IMG/VR virus record: IMGVR_UViG_3300030419_005254
Span: 1-27,671 of that record
DNA from: a virus
Reading direction: 5' to 3' (one strand)
DNA: 27,671 bases
Position numbers and translations under genes: made by a program. The first letter of the stretch is position 1. Every line of letters begins with the position of its first letter. The notes under the pieces were generated by a model. It did no database searches and had not been told where the DNA came from. It saw only the letters and a list, made by a program, of their open reading frames with translations. This document shows positions 1 through 8,565 of the stretch, piece by piece.

Positions 1-753
1 GTGTCCAGTGTGACCCATTACAGCACCAGAAGATGTTGATAGTGGGTCAAGGTATTTTCTCTCTCCCTCAAGAGTAACACCTATACCAGTTAAATAATCT
101 TCTTCGAAATGATGAAGTCCTTGTCGGTTTGGTGTGATTCTCATAATCATTGCATAATCAAAACTACCATCTTCTTTTGCAACACCAACAAAATCTCCAG
201 TAGCAAAACTTCCATGAACATCGTTAACTTCTAGTTTTGAATATTGTCTATCCCAACGATGAACAAGTGCTTTACTTTTAATTCCACCAGTGCCTGTTAC
301 ATCCGCATGAACTCTTCTTCCGAATACATCTTTGTTGGTTGTTGTTTTAATAATGGTGTCGTTTTTACCAAATGTAATTCCCACCATAACTGCATCATCA
401 CCAGTTCCATCGTGTGCGTCTACAAGAAACATTGCCTTGCCTGGATATTTTTTATCAATATAGTTTTCTAGAGCAACTGAACCTTTTGGCCATTCCTCAT
501 ATGGGTCAATAATGTCATTGAAAAGCAAAAACACCCAGTGATAGTAAGAGTTTCCATATATTCGGTCTGCAAGAATGTCTGGAGTTTCTCCATCCTTTAC
601 ATCGTATTCATAAAACAAAGAACCTTCGCTTTTAATTGATGAGTTAAAAGAAACCCGCTTTAAAATATTTCTCGCAAGAACGGTTAAATCATACAGTTTA
701 GAAATACTTTTAAAGTTTAGATAAGATGTAACAGGAAATTGTCGAAAATACAT
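1..753 (-). CDS. 53: Baseplate wedge protein gp53 (partial, C-terminus outside window)
   Basis: The start codon lies at 753-751 and the frame stays open to the window edge, giving 251 visible residues without the C-terminus. T4 gp53 joins neighbouring baseplate wedges. The N-terminus (MYFRQFPVTSY) and the block near residues 50-85, with VKDGETPDILADRIYG followed by HWVFLLFND, match how I know marine gp53 homologues; this block resembles the LysM-like part of gp53. The rest (about 100-250) is a beta-rich extension, and the visible part already exceeds T4 gp53 in length. The gene begins 2 bases after the stop of the gp48-like gene, so both are read from one minus-strand transcript. The family call is by recognition, not by a search. 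Confidence 0.8.
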   Translation of the reverse strand, partial: MYFRQFPVTSYLNFKSISKLYDLTVLARNILKRVSFNSSIKSEGSLFYEYDVKDGETPDILADRIYGNSYYHWVFLLFNDIIDPYEEWPKGSVALENYIDKKYPGKAMFLVDAHDGTGDDAVMVGITFGKNDTIIKTTTNKDVFGRRVHADVTGTGGIKSKALVHRWDRQYSKLEVNDVHGSFATGDFVGVAKEDGSFDYAMIMRITPNRQGLHHFEEDYLTGIGVTLEGERKYLDPLSTSSGAVMGHTGH

Positions 754-755
754 TA

Positions 756-2159
756 TTAATAACCTCGACTGATATGTTCTCTTGTAAGAAGTCTTGCTTC
801 GGAAAAGGTAAGTGTTAAGGTAACATGTGTTGGCGCGCCATTATCAAATGTCTGGAACGCGCCTGCTCCACTGTAGTCTACATTGATTTCTGTAAGAACA
901 CATCTCTCTGACTTGTTTAGGTAGTGATTTTGTACAGAAATTTCATTGCTATCTTTTCTATCAATGAATCGATATTCGAATTGGAATTCACTTGGCATAT
1001 CATAGAATGCTCGACCTGCAAGTCCTTGAGCAAAATCTTTTGCACCTTCTACAATCCCATCTTCATCACCAAATGGATTCTTAAATTCTGCTTGGGACAT
1101 CGAGGGATATGCATGAAACTTAAACAGTTGAATAATGTTACGAACCATGATTGATTCTTCTTCGTTTCTCGGAGCAAACTCAAAAGCAAATTCATACTTT
1201 CTTGGAGCAGGAGCATTAAACAACATTTCTTTTTGAGGATTGATTGAAACTCTACCATATGCCTTCAAAGCACTCATTGGATTTCCCATACCCAAAGAAG
1301 CAGTTGCATCACCAATTGCACCACCTATCTTTGTGACTGCCAACCCACCAAGGTCAGTTCCTGCTTTGAAGAGATTTCCTAAAAACGCACCACCATCTCC
1401 ATCGATTGCGGCGCCACCTGCTCCCATTAAACTTTCTAATGTTCCTCTTGCTTGTTGGACGGTTGACATATCTTCCATTTCATAATCAAGCATGTTCATG
1501 GAGTTAATTTTTTGTGGCATGTATAATACAACACTATCTTTGCTTCGAATGCTTGGTTCGTTTATTCTTGTTCCCATCGCCCCTTTCCCCCCAGACGATT
1601 TCCAAGCATTTGCAGATTGATATCTTCTTTGATTTGCCGCTAGAGCATCTTGATTATCAATTTCATTTTGAGTGTCTTGCATCAACACCGATTGTCTATT
1701 TGCGGCCGCACTATGTTCTGTTGCTTTGTTTTTAAGATAATCGGATGCATCCTTTGCCGCAGACCAATTAAACATATTTCCAAATGCTCCAACCAAATCA
1801 CCTAAAGCATTTGTTGTTGCCTCGGCACTTCTATACCTTGCATGATTATCAAATGCTTCACTAAATATATTTTCTCTCTCTCCAAACCACTCATCATCTT
1901 TTAATGTGACTCCACCTGTGCTTTGATATATGTGAAATATCATATAATGCGTTGCATCATTTCCGAGGTCTAAAGGATACTGAAAAAGTCTTTCTGCACC
2001 TTGTTTTGAGTTGGGAATATAACCAAACTCTGAACTTTTTGACAAATTTGTATTTGCCGTCTTTGTTACTGGATTACTTGCACCAATAATTCCCATTTGT
2101 TCAGCACCACGGCCTGGGGTATGGTTGTATTGATATCTTCTTGATGGTGACTCTGGCAT
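756..2159 (-). CDS. 48: Baseplate tail-tube cap protein gp48-like
   Basis: This 467-residue protein is likely the T4 gp48 homologue, which caps the baseplate hub and starts the tail tube. The diagnostic part is near residues 305-355: NPQKEMLF, then a KYEFAFEFAPRNEEES stretch and NIIQLFKFHAYPSMS, a pattern I associate with gp48 of marine T4-like phages. Residues about 90-220 form an Ala/Asp/Gln-rich, probably helical segment, followed by a Gly/Ala-rich linker (about 240-290). It is longer than T4 gp48 (364 residues). The start has a good ribosome site (AAAGGAAAG four bases before ATG). It is transcribed divergently from the gp4 gene at 2193, with only 33 bases between the two starts, so a shared regulatory region is expected. 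Confidence 0.68.
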   Translation of the reverse strand: MPESPSRRYQYNHTPGRGAEQMGIIGASNPVTKTANTNLSKSSEFGYIPNSKQGAERLFQYPLDLGNDATHYMIFHIYQSTGGVTLKDDEWFGERENIFSEAFDNHARYRSAEATTNALGDLVGAFGNMFNWSAAKDASDYLKNKATEHSAAANRQSVLMQDTQNEIDNQDALAANQRRYQSANAWKSSGGKGAMGTRINEPSIRSKDSVVLYMPQKINSMNMLDYEMEDMSTVQQARGTLESLMGAGGAAIDGDGGAFLGNLFKAGTDLGGLAVTKIGGAIGDATASLGMGNPMSALKAYGRVSINPQKEMLFNAPAPRKYEFAFEFAPRNEEESIMVRNIIQLFKFHAYPSMSQAEFKNPFGDEDGIVEGAKDFAQGLAGRAFYDMPSEFQFEYRFIDRKDSNEISVQNHYLNKSERCVLTEINVDYSGAGAFQTFDNGAPTHVTLTLTFSEARLLTREHISRGY

Positions 2160-2192
2160 AAAACTTTCCTTTAGTTGGTCTACATACTATGT

Positions 2193-2627
2193 ATGAGTTA
2201 TAAAGGCAAATACAAACCTCAAAATCCACAAAAATACAATGGCGACCCTACAAGAATTATATATCGAAGTTTGTGGGAGAGAAAGTTCATGAAGTTTTGT
2301 GATGAGAAAAAATCTGTCCTTCAATGGGGTTCAGAGGAGGTTGTTGTTCCATATCGCTCCCCCATCGACAATATGATGCATCGCTACTATGTTGATTTTA
2401 TAGTTACTCTCATCAACAAAAAAGGCATGAAAGAGACTTGTCTGATAGAAGTCAAACCAAAGAAGCAATGTAAACCACCAGAAAAGAAATCAAGAGTTAC
2501 TCGAAGATATCTCAACGAGGTAAAAACATGGGGAGTCAATTCTGCAAAGTGGAAAGCGGCAAGTGAGTATGCAGAAAATCGTGGTTGGAAATTTATGATA
2601 CTTACCGAAGACCATTTACTCATATAG
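2193..2627 (+). CDS. 4: Head completion nuclease-like protein gp4
   Basis: The 144-residue protein starts MSYKGKYKPQNPQKY and continues with RSLWERKFMKFCD, the hallmark opening of T4 gp4 (also called gp50), needed to finish DNA-filled heads before tail joining. The fold is a TnsA-like, PD-(D/E)XK-type nuclease: YYVDFIV supplies the Asp and LIEVKPKKQ the Glu-x-Lys pair. Length agrees with T4 gp4 (about 150). I chose the ATG at 2193 over the in-frame TTG at 2175 because the family begins at MSY. No clear Shine-Dalgarno sequence precedes it, so its start may lie close to the mRNA end. It heads the plus-strand structural cluster, divergent from gp48. Confidence 0.85.
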   Translation: MSYKGKYKPQNPQKYNGDPTRIIYRSLWERKFMKFCDEKKSVLQWGSEEVVVPYRSPIDNMMHRYYVDFIVTLINKKGMKETCLIEVKPKKQCKPPEKKSRVTRRYLNEVKTWGVNSAKWKAASEYAENRGWKFMILTEDHLLI

Positions 2628-2641
2628 GCATACATATTTAC

Positions 2642-3460
2642 ATGGCCAAAAAGACCCCCAAAATTCCAGATGATTCATCTCCAAGGAATTACCTATCTGC
2701 TGAAACTGTAATTGCCGAACGAATGCTTTTTCAAAAAGATTTACAAGAGGCAATTCTTGAAGAAGAGAAAAGAATGACTCTTGCAGGGATTGCAAAGGCA
2801 GATTATTCTGATATGAACATCAATCTCTTTGATAATATGAATCAATACATGAACGAGGCAGGAATTGCGACTAAAGGTTTGTTTGCAATGACATGGATGA
2901 AAAATGCGATTCAAGAACTATATGATGTGTCTGAAGAACTATCTGTTGAGGAAAAGTTCTTTAGAGATTCAAAAAGAATACAAACAAGAAGGGCAATGAA
3001 GAAACCTGGCGAGTTATTTTTGTTTAACTATAACCCAACAAACAAGTCAAAATTGCCGTACTATGATACTTTTCCTTTGGTTTTTATTATTGAGAACTAT
3101 ACCGATGGGTTCTTAGGCATGAATCTACACTATCTTCCAATTCCTCTTAGAGAGAGATTGTTTTTGAATTTGTTACCCTACGCAACAGGGGATGTTGATG
3201 TTTCTAAGGAGGGTGTAGCAACCGACCAAACAAGAATCAAATTAACCTATGATTTGCTGAACAAAACAAGTAAGTTAAGATTTTTTAGACCCTGTGTGAG
3301 GCGTTATAAATATAACAGGATTGATTCTAGACTTTTAAAAATACCATCAGCAGACTGGATGATTGCAATATATCTTCCAATTGAGAGATTTGTAAAGAAA
3401 AAACGAGGCAGAGTTTGGGTAGAATCTAGAAGAGCAATTGCTAAACGAATGAAGGATTAA
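2642..3460 (+). CDS. Conserved T4-like phage protein, possible gp2-like DNA end protector
   Basis: This is a 272-residue protein with an acidic, helical N-terminal third (about 1-115) and a compact C-terminal domain. That domain opens with PGELFLFNYNP, runs through LPYYDTFPLVFIIE and GFLGMNLHYLPIPLRERL (about 118-180) and ends in a basic tail (KKKRGRVWVESRRAI). I know the LPYYDxFPLV plus GFLGxNLHYL combination from marine T4-like phages, where I believe it is often called hypothetical or a DNA end protector. In T4, gene 2 lies next to gene 4 and gp2 has 274 residues, so position and length fit gp2, but I cannot confirm the homology. The start at 2642 gives MAKKTPKIP. It lies 3 bases upstream of the tail-tube-like gene. 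Confidence 0.4.
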   Translation: MAKKTPKIPDDSSPRNYLSAETVIAERMLFQKDLQEAILEEEKRMTLAGIAKADYSDMNINLFDNMNQYMNEAGIATKGLFAMTWMKNAIQELYDVSEELSVEEKFFRDSKRIQTRRAMKKPGELFLFNYNPTNKSKLPYYDTFPLVFIIENYTDGFLGMNLHYLPIPLRERLFLNLLPYATGDVDVSKEGVATDQTRIKLTYDLLNKTSKLRFFRPCVRRYKYNRIDSRLLKIPSADWMIAIYLPIERFVKKKRGRVWVESRRAIAKRMKD

Positions 3461-3462
3461 AA

Positions 3463-4209
3463 ATGATAGACCTTATAAAACTCATACAAAATAAGTTTAA
3501 CCCATTTGCATCAACATATAAACTTCCAAACAACACTCAGGGGTATCAAGTAACCGATGCTCCTCTTGTTAGTTCTAGAGGACAGAGTACGATACCATCA
3601 ATAGAAAGAGTATTCGCTTCAGTTGTCAACACAGGTCACCTTTCACCCGCAAGATATGAAGTTACAGTAAACTGTCCTGCATTGGATACAATCATAAGAC
3701 TTAGAAGAAATTTAACACTACGCGGTGAGAATGTAAACGAACGGTTAAGTGTCTCGTGTGAATCAGTATCTATGCCCGGCAGAAGTGTGAGTTCACAACC
3801 CAATAAAATTTACGGTCCTGTCAGAGAGATGCCTTATGAAAAACTATACTCTGGTGATTTGGATATGGAGTTTAGAGTTGGTAAAGATATGTTTGAAAGA
3901 TTGTATTTTGAACAATGGATGGATTTGGTGACTTTTCAGGGAAATCATCATATGAACTATATGGATAACTATGCAGGGACTGTCACTATTGCACAACTAG
4001 ACCACGATGACGATATCGTATATCAAATAGAACTTTTTGAAGTATATCCGAAAACTATAAACCCAATTTCATATGGTTACGGAAATGTTGACGATTATGT
4101 CAAACAATCTGTATCCTTACACTTTAGACACTACAATGTTATTAACTACACTCAAACTCTTCCCGATGTGCCTAGAGATGCATCTGGAGTTCTACCGCTT
4201 GACCTATAA
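3463..4209 (+). CDS. Tail-tube fold protein, probably baseplate tube initiator gp54-like
   Basis: The 248-residue protein has the features of the T4 tail-tube family (gp19, gp48/gp54 and hub tube domains): RYEVTVNCP, a CESVSMPGRSVSS segment, KIYGPVREMPYEKLY, a FRVGKDMFERLYFEQWMDLV stretch and a final NPISYGYGNVDDYVKQSVSLHFRHY. Such proteins form hexameric beta-barrel rings. Since a gp48-like gene is next door and the other neighbours are baseplate genes, the most likely role is the tube initiator (gp54 position) rather than the main tube protein. T4 gp54 is longer (320), so a further tube paralogue is possible. AAGGA lies just before the ATG, and the gene follows its upstream neighbour by 2 bases. 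Confidence 0.6.
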   Translation: MIDLIKLIQNKFNPFASTYKLPNNTQGYQVTDAPLVSSRGQSTIPSIERVFASVVNTGHLSPARYEVTVNCPALDTIIRLRRNLTLRGENVNERLSVSCESVSMPGRSVSSQPNKIYGPVREMPYEKLYSGDLDMEFRVGKDMFERLYFEQWMDLVTFQGNHHMNYMDNYAGTVTIAQLDHDDDIVYQIELFEVYPKTINPISYGYGNVDDYVKQSVSLHFRHYNVINYTQTLPDVPRDASGVLPLDL

Positions 4210-4220
4210 AGGAATTTATT

Positions 4221-4937
4221 ATGAGTTTACCGACAACTACAGTACCATCGTTTAGTGTTGAAATTCCATCAACCAAAGAAACGATTCGAATGAGACCATT
4301 CTTAGTCAAAGAGGAAAAAATTCTTCTCATGGCACTAGAAAGTGAAAATGACAATGAAATAAAAAATGCAACATTGCAGATATTGTCAAATTGTATAATG
4401 ACCGAGGGGGTTGATTGTTTTAACCTTCCCATCTTTGATATTGAATATCTTTTTCTTCAACTTCGAGCAAAGTCTGTGAGTGAGATTGCTGACCCGTATA
4501 TTGTGTGTGAAGAGTGTTCTAAACCAATTGAGATTCGTATCGACTTATCGAAAGTTAAAGTTGACTATTCCGAGGAAGAAAAACACACAAACAATATCTT
4601 GCTAGAAGATGACGGGAAAATTGGAATTATACTTAAGTATCCCACACTAAAAACGGCATTTGAAAACAACATAGTCGATAATCTGGATGGTTCTTTTGAA
4701 ATTTTAGTTTCGTGTATCGACTCAATCTACACAGAAGAAGAAGTGTTTGCCGCTAGCGACCATACACAAGAAGAACTAATAGAATTTGTAGAAAATCTTA
4801 CAAGCGACCAATTTGAAAAAATCCTTTCTTTTTATAAGAACATGCCCTCTGTGCGTCATGTTGAAGATTGTGAGTGTAGTGAATGTGGTCACAAATTTAA
4901 AGTGGAGGTACGAGGAATCAAAGATTTTTTTACATAA
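4221..4937 (+). CDS. 26: Baseplate hub assembly protein, gp26/T4_baseplate family
   Basis: The N-terminal half carries the signature of the T4 baseplate protein family (gp26 and gp51 relatives): IRMRPFLVKEEKILLMALES, a helical ILSNCIMTEGVD region, and LPIFDIEYLFLQLRAKSVSE (residues about 22-90). Members help assemble the central hub of the baseplate. The 238-residue length fits (T4 gp26 has 208). It has two CxxC pairs, C96/C99 in VCEEC and C219/C222 in CSEC, which together could bind a zinc ion and bring the two ends of the domain together. The start is preceded by AAAGGAA, 11 bases after the tube-like gene, so it is part of the same operon. Confidence 0.85.
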   Translation: MSLPTTTVPSFSVEIPSTKETIRMRPFLVKEEKILLMALESENDNEIKNATLQILSNCIMTEGVDCFNLPIFDIEYLFLQLRAKSVSEIADPYIVCEECSKPIEIRIDLSKVKVDYSEEEKHTNNILLEDDGKIGIILKYPTLKTAFENNIVDNLDGSFEILVSCIDSIYTEEEVFAASDHTQEELIEFVENLTSDQFEKILSFYKNMPSVRHVEDCECSECGHKFKVEVRGIKDFFT

Positions 4938-4957
4938 GTCTCTGTCACAATAGTCTT

Positions 4958-5116
4958 ATGGCGTATTATCAATTGAACTTTGCGATGATGCAACATCATA
5001 AATACAGTTTGACAGAGATTGAAGAAATGCTACCTTGGGAAAGAAAAATATATGTTGCTTTATTGAAACAACACATAGAGGAAGAGAATCAAAAAATGTT
5101 ACAACAAAGAGGATAG
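4958..5116 (+). CDS. Small helical protein between hub and tape-measure genes
   Basis: This is a 52-residue reading frame starting MAYYQLNFAMMQHHKYS and containing a TEIEEMLPWERKIYVALL segment followed by a charged, Gln/Glu-rich helix. The LPWER(K/D)IYVALL pattern is one I associate with very small proteins found after hub genes in T4-like phages, possibly tail assembly chaperones, but the role is unknown. It fills the gap exactly between gp26 (20 bases upstream) and the tape-measure candidate (6 bases downstream), which supports it as a real gene. A ribosome site before its ATG is weak. Function is inferred from position only. Confidence 0.6.
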   Translation: MAYYQLNFAMMQHHKYSLTEIEEMLPWERKIYVALLKQHIEEENQKMLQQRG

Positions 5117-5122
5117 AAATAG

Positions 5123-7153
5123 ATGGCAGATAAAAGTCCACTCCTACACGCACTAGAAAAGAACACCAAAGCACTTGAACGGGTTTCGAAGATGACAAAA
5201 AAGAAACCCGCAAGTGATTCTGCACCTACAACAAAAAAAGATACTACCCCAATAGAAGCATTGACACTAGCAGGAGCGGCCGGACAACAACTTACCAAAA
5301 GAAAAGAAGCGATTAAACAATCAATAGGTAGTAGAATATCTGCCGCATCAAGTTTTGTTCGTGGAGGATTCCTTAGAAAAATACCCTCTCTTGGTGTTGG
5401 TGGGTTTCTTGCTGATACTCTAGAAACTAGAAGAGAATCTATTCAGGCAAAGAAAGAACAAGACAAAAAGAATAAAGATACGATACAAACTCGTCTGCAA
5501 ACGATTAAGGGCATGAAAGAGGAAAACCCCGACATGACCACCGCAGAAGCATTGGCGCAAATACGAGGAGGGGGAGGAGAAGAGAAAAAAGAGTCCGAAG
5601 ATAAAGAAAAAGAATCTGAAAAATCATCTAGTATGCTCGATGAATTAAAGGTCATTTCAGAGGGTATATTATCTCTTGTAGAATTATTAAAACCTGACAA
5701 GGCAGAAGATAGAGAAAAAACTCTCGAAGAAGGAAGAAAGAAAAAACCAGGCGATGACGGTCAGATGGAACTGTTTCCTGATGATGAAGATGCGGCCAGT
5801 GTTGCAGGGGGTAGTTTTCTAGGCAGTCTTCTGGGTACAGGTGGATTGAAAAAAATGTTTGCAAGAATGATGCCTGCTTTGGGTGGTGCATTAGCAGGCG
5901 CCGTTAAATTCCTAGGACCCGTAGCATTACTTGCGGGTGGTGCAATGGCGGGATATGCCGCAGGTACTTGGATTTTCGATAACATTGTTGGTCCTGCAAT
6001 GGACAAATATGAAAAAGAAAAACAAGACGAAATGAACCGAGCGAGAGTAACCGAACACAAAGCAACTATGGTTAAGGGAACACAAGAGCAAGCAGTCCAG
6101 TTAGACACTGGTGAAGTTGTAACCAAGTCCCAAGCAATTGCGGCCGCCGGTAGTAAAGAAGCATATGACGCACAGGTTGAATCGGGGGCATTTAGGGAGA
6201 TGACTCACCAAGTAAATAAAGAAACTGGCGATGTCATGTTTGGACAGCAGGAAATAGAAGCAGGACTTGGTGAAAAAGAAAGATTCGATGCACTCAAAAA
6301 GTCTGAGGCGATTCGTACTGGTATGGGTCGAATGGACTTTGAAACTGGTGAGATGCGAGAAGCAACCGAAGATGAAGCAAAACTTGAAGCATACCACAAA
6401 GAAAAACGAGCAATCGAAATATTCCTCAACAAAGCACACCTCTCACAAGTTGCGATGTTACAAAAAGCAAAAGCAATGACCGATGAGACTGGATATGTAG
6501 ATGCAAACAAATTAGACAACGCATATAGGAGAGAGATGTTTAAATATGGTGAATTGATAGATTCAATGCACGCCGATAGTAGAATATCACCAGAAGCAAA
6601 AGATAGACTTGAAGATTTGATAGACCCATTTGTTGTATCCAGAACTGCATGGCATAATTATAGAGCAAGGAGTTTGTTCAATCAGAAAGATAACTGGAAT
6701 GAGTTGCTTCATGGACCTCAAGGAATCCACACATCATCATATGTAAAGTCCCCTCTGTGGCCACCAACACCTTGGTGGGATACCATCCAAACAGGCACAA
6801 ACAACACATGGATGCAACCATTGTCGTTTAGAAAAGGCGGTTTGATTCGAGCAGGTGGTGGAAAACTTGCAATGTTGCATGGAGATGAGGCAATTATTCC
6901 TTTGTCACAGTTAGCAAATGGTGCAGGGTTGGGCGGAGTGCATCCAGCAAACAAAGCAATGCTAATGCAACTTGCTGAAAATGCCACAGGAAAAATGACC
7001 ACCAGTAGAGGTGGTGGTGGAAGTCCTATTGTTGTAAGTGCGCCTGTTGCAAACAACACAACCATACGAAGAGAAAAGAAAATCATATCATCAACATCGG
7101 TTAGAAGTGTTGAAAATTCTCTCCTTCTAGCAGAAAGAGGAATTATCTCTTAA
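5123..7153 (+). CDS. Probable tail tape-measure/hub protein (gp29-like role)
   Basis: This 676-residue protein begins with a highly charged Lys/Glu-rich region (about 1-225) likely to form long helices. A hydrophobic Gly/Ala-rich stretch (about 227-296, with KFLGPVALLAGGAMAGYAAG) could span a membrane. Another long helical region (about 300-500) follows. Near the end, GGLIRAGGGKLAMLHGDEAI is followed by IPL; a GGL-x-GDEAIIPL motif is typical near the C-terminus of tape-measure proteins. Tape-measure proteins set tail length and can insert in the host membrane. At about 0.15 nm per residue it would specify a tail near 100 nm, similar to T4. It has a good ribosome site (AGAGGA) and closes the operon before a terminator. 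Sequence similarity to gp29 was not tested. Confidence 0.6.
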   Translation: MADKSPLLHALEKNTKALERVSKMTKKKPASDSAPTTKKDTTPIEALTLAGAAGQQLTKRKEAIKQSIGSRISAASSFVRGGFLRKIPSLGVGGFLADTLETRRESIQAKKEQDKKNKDTIQTRLQTIKGMKEENPDMTTAEALAQIRGGGGEEKKESEDKEKESEKSSSMLDELKVISEGILSLVELLKPDKAEDREKTLEEGRKKKPGDDGQMELFPDDEDAASVAGGSFLGSLLGTGGLKKMFARMMPALGGALAGAVKFLGPVALLAGGAMAGYAAGTWIFDNIVGPAMDKYEKEKQDEMNRARVTEHKATMVKGTQEQAVQLDTGEVVTKSQAIAAAGSKEAYDAQVESGAFREMTHQVNKETGDVMFGQQEIEAGLGEKERFDALKKSEAIRTGMGRMDFETGEMREATEDEAKLEAYHKEKRAIEIFLNKAHLSQVAMLQKAKAMTDETGYVDANKLDNAYRREMFKYGELIDSMHADSRISPEAKDRLEDLIDPFVVSRTAWHNYRARSLFNQKDNWNELLHGPQGIHTSSYVKSPLWPPTPWWDTIQTGTNNTWMQPLSFRKGGLIRAGGGKLAMLHGDEAIIPLSQLANGAGLGGVHPANKAMLMQLAENATGKMTTSRGGGGSPIVVSAPVANNTTIRREKKIISSTSVRSVENSLLLAERGIIS

Positions 7154-7173
7154 ACAAAATTTAAATACTAATA

Positions 7174-7201
7174 AAAAGAGCGACCCGAAGGTCGCTCTTT
7201 T
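7174..7201. terminator. Bidirectional intrinsic terminator
   Basis: A perfect stem AAAAGAGCGACC / GGTCGCTCTTTT closes a CGAA loop. On the minus strand the loop reads C-UUCG-G, an exceptionally stable tetraloop. A and T runs at the two ends provide a U-tract in both directions. It sits between the converging tape-measure and gene 32 transcripts and should stop both. Confidence 0.93.
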
Positions 7202-7233
7202 CGTTGACTGATAACTAGAATCACTCGAATGAC

Positions 7234-8127
7234 TTAATCATCATTTGCCAACTTTTCAAAGTAAGACAGAGCATCATCACTGTCATCAGAATCATCAGAA
7301 GATGTAGATGCATTAGAGTTGTTGTCCCACTTTTCATCCATGTCTTCATCTGCGGCGGTAGATTTCACTGCACTTTCTGTGCTACGGATATCATCACCAA
7401 TTACCACCTGAAGACGAGTCTTCAATTCATCATATGATTTGAAGTTGGAAGGGTCTGTAAATTCTGAAAGAGAATATTGTGTCTTCCAGAGTTCTTCGAG
7501 TTTGGCATCATCACCATCGAAGAGTTCAGATTGTGAATCAAATTCACTCTTGTCATAGTTGATGAACCCTGCAACCTTACGAACCTTCAACTTAAAGTTC
7601 GCACCACTCCAAAAATCGAATGGGTTAATTGGAGTTTCATCTTCAAACTCAGGTTGCATTGCTTCGTTAATCTTGTCGAAAATCTTCTTTCCATACTTGT
7701 AGAGGAAAACCTTACCTTCGTTCTGGGGGTTTGCAGGGTCGCTCACTACAAGAATATTTGAGATGTAATTCAAACGGCGCTTTCGCTTACGAGCAATATC
7801 TTTGTCACTTTCGATACCACTGTTCCAGAGTTGAGTATTCATTTCTGAAACAGGGTCTTTTTCACCAAGAGTGGTACGAGAATTTTCAATATACCATCCG
7901 CCTGGTCCTTGGAAACCGTGAGAGAAAAGTCTTGCCCAAGGCAAGTCTTCTCCGCTTGGTGCCGGGAGGAATCGAATAACAGCAAAACCGTTACTGGACT
8001 TGTCCAATTCTGGACGCCAGAAACGGTCATCTTTATATGATTCCGACTTCTTGTTAATCTTATCTGCTTGTGCAGTAAGGTCGCTGATACTAGAGCGTGA
8101 ACTCTTCTTTAAATCTGAAAAACTCAT
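7234..8127 (-). CDS. 32: Single-stranded DNA-binding protein gp32
   Basis: The 297-residue protein matches T4 gp32 (301 residues) in order and length. The basic N-terminal region (about 1-25) serves cooperative binding. The core has GFAVIRFLPAPSGEDLPWAR, LFSHGF, YISNILVVSDPANPQNEGKV, LYKYGKKIFDKINE and WSGANFKLKVRKVAGFINYD. The tail is acidic and Ser/Asp-rich, ending ALSYFEKLANDD. gp32 coats ssDNA during replication, recombination and repair and recruits partner proteins through the acidic tail. Oddly, the three zinc-binding cysteines of T4 gp32 are absent; the protein has no cysteine at all, although the histidine of SHGF (H70) remains. The ribosome site is strong (AAGGAGGAAAACC before ATG). 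It lies downstream of gp33 and has its own promoter. Confidence 0.95.
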   Translation of the reverse strand: MSFSDLKKSSRSSISDLTAQADKINKKSESYKDDRFWRPELDKSSNGFAVIRFLPAPSGEDLPWARLFSHGFQGPGGWYIENSRTTLGEKDPVSEMNTQLWNSGIESDKDIARKRKRRLNYISNILVVSDPANPQNEGKVFLYKYGKKIFDKINEAMQPEFEDETPINPFDFWSGANFKLKVRKVAGFINYDKSEFDSQSELFDGDDAKLEELWKTQYSLSEFTDPSNFKSYDELKTRLQVVIGDDIRSTESAVKSTAADEDMDEKWDNNSNASTSSDDSDDSDDALSYFEKLANDD

Positions 8128-8186
8128 AGGTTTTCCTCCTTGTTAAATGTGTACGCAATATACGCTGTGTACGGTTTATTTCTTGT

Positions 8187-8214
8187 ATTATACATATATT
8201 TGTAGTTAAGTCAA
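8187..8214 (-). promoter_or_regulatory. Sigma70-type promoter of gene 32
   Basis: On the minus strand TTGACT (8214-8209) and TATAAT (8192-8187) are separated by 16 bases. This is close to the consensus of the host housekeeping sigma factor. Transcription should start near 8180, leaving a leader of about 50 bases that ends in the strong ribosome site of gene 32. The -35 box lies inside an inverted repeat. Confidence 0.72.
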
Positions 8215-8221
8215 CTACAAA
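8199..8221. repeat. Inverted repeat overlapping the gene 32 -35 box
   Basis: Nine-base arms TTTGTAGTT and AACTACAAA flank a 5-base centre (8208-8212). The repeat covers the -35 box of the gene 32 promoter and lies 10 bases after the gp33 stop codon. It could be an operator for a dimeric regulator or a hairpin at the end of the gp33 message. There is no long U run right after it, so a plain terminator is less likely. Confidence 0.6.
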
Positions 8222-8230
8222 ATGTTTATT

Positions 8231-8452
8231 TTATATTGGAAGTTTTGCCTTTTTGGGGAGTAAATTAAATGACCGACCTTCAGATTCTATCTTTTCGATA
8301 ATGGGTTTACTCAAATGTTTTGCGGCAATTTCAGGTTCAATTTCATGCTCTTCACACAGACCTAATATCGTGTCGATATATGAACCCTCGTATTTTGATA
8401 TATTTTGTTCCACCTGATTCGAGAAAGTATTACCAACTTCACTAAACAACAT
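8231..8452 (-). CDS. 33: Late transcription co-activator gp33
   Basis: The 73-residue protein contains SYIDTILGLCEEHEIEPEIA and ends IESEGRSFNLLPKKAKLPI, closely following the pattern of T4 gp33 (SYMDAIV-x-CEENxIExE, then LNxIPKxARLPI). gp33 binds the beta flap of host RNA polymerase and links it to the sliding clamp, so that late promoters fire on replicating DNA. It is shorter than T4 gp33 (112 residues), lacking part of the N-terminal extension, but the flap-binding core is complete. AAAGGAAT precedes the ATG. It lies upstream of gene 32 on the same strand, embedded between two blocks of plus-strand structural genes. Confidence 0.88.
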   Translation of the reverse strand: MLFSEVGNTFSNQVEQNISKYEGSYIDTILGLCEEHEIEPEIAAKHLSKPIIEKIESEGRSFNLLPKKAKLPI

Positions 8453-8565
8453 AACTAATTCCTTTATACATAAACATGGTAATTGACTTACTTATATATA
8501 GTATCATACCAACAGTTCGAAAGAAAACAAGTAAAAACTACACCATTCGATGGAGAATATTCTAG

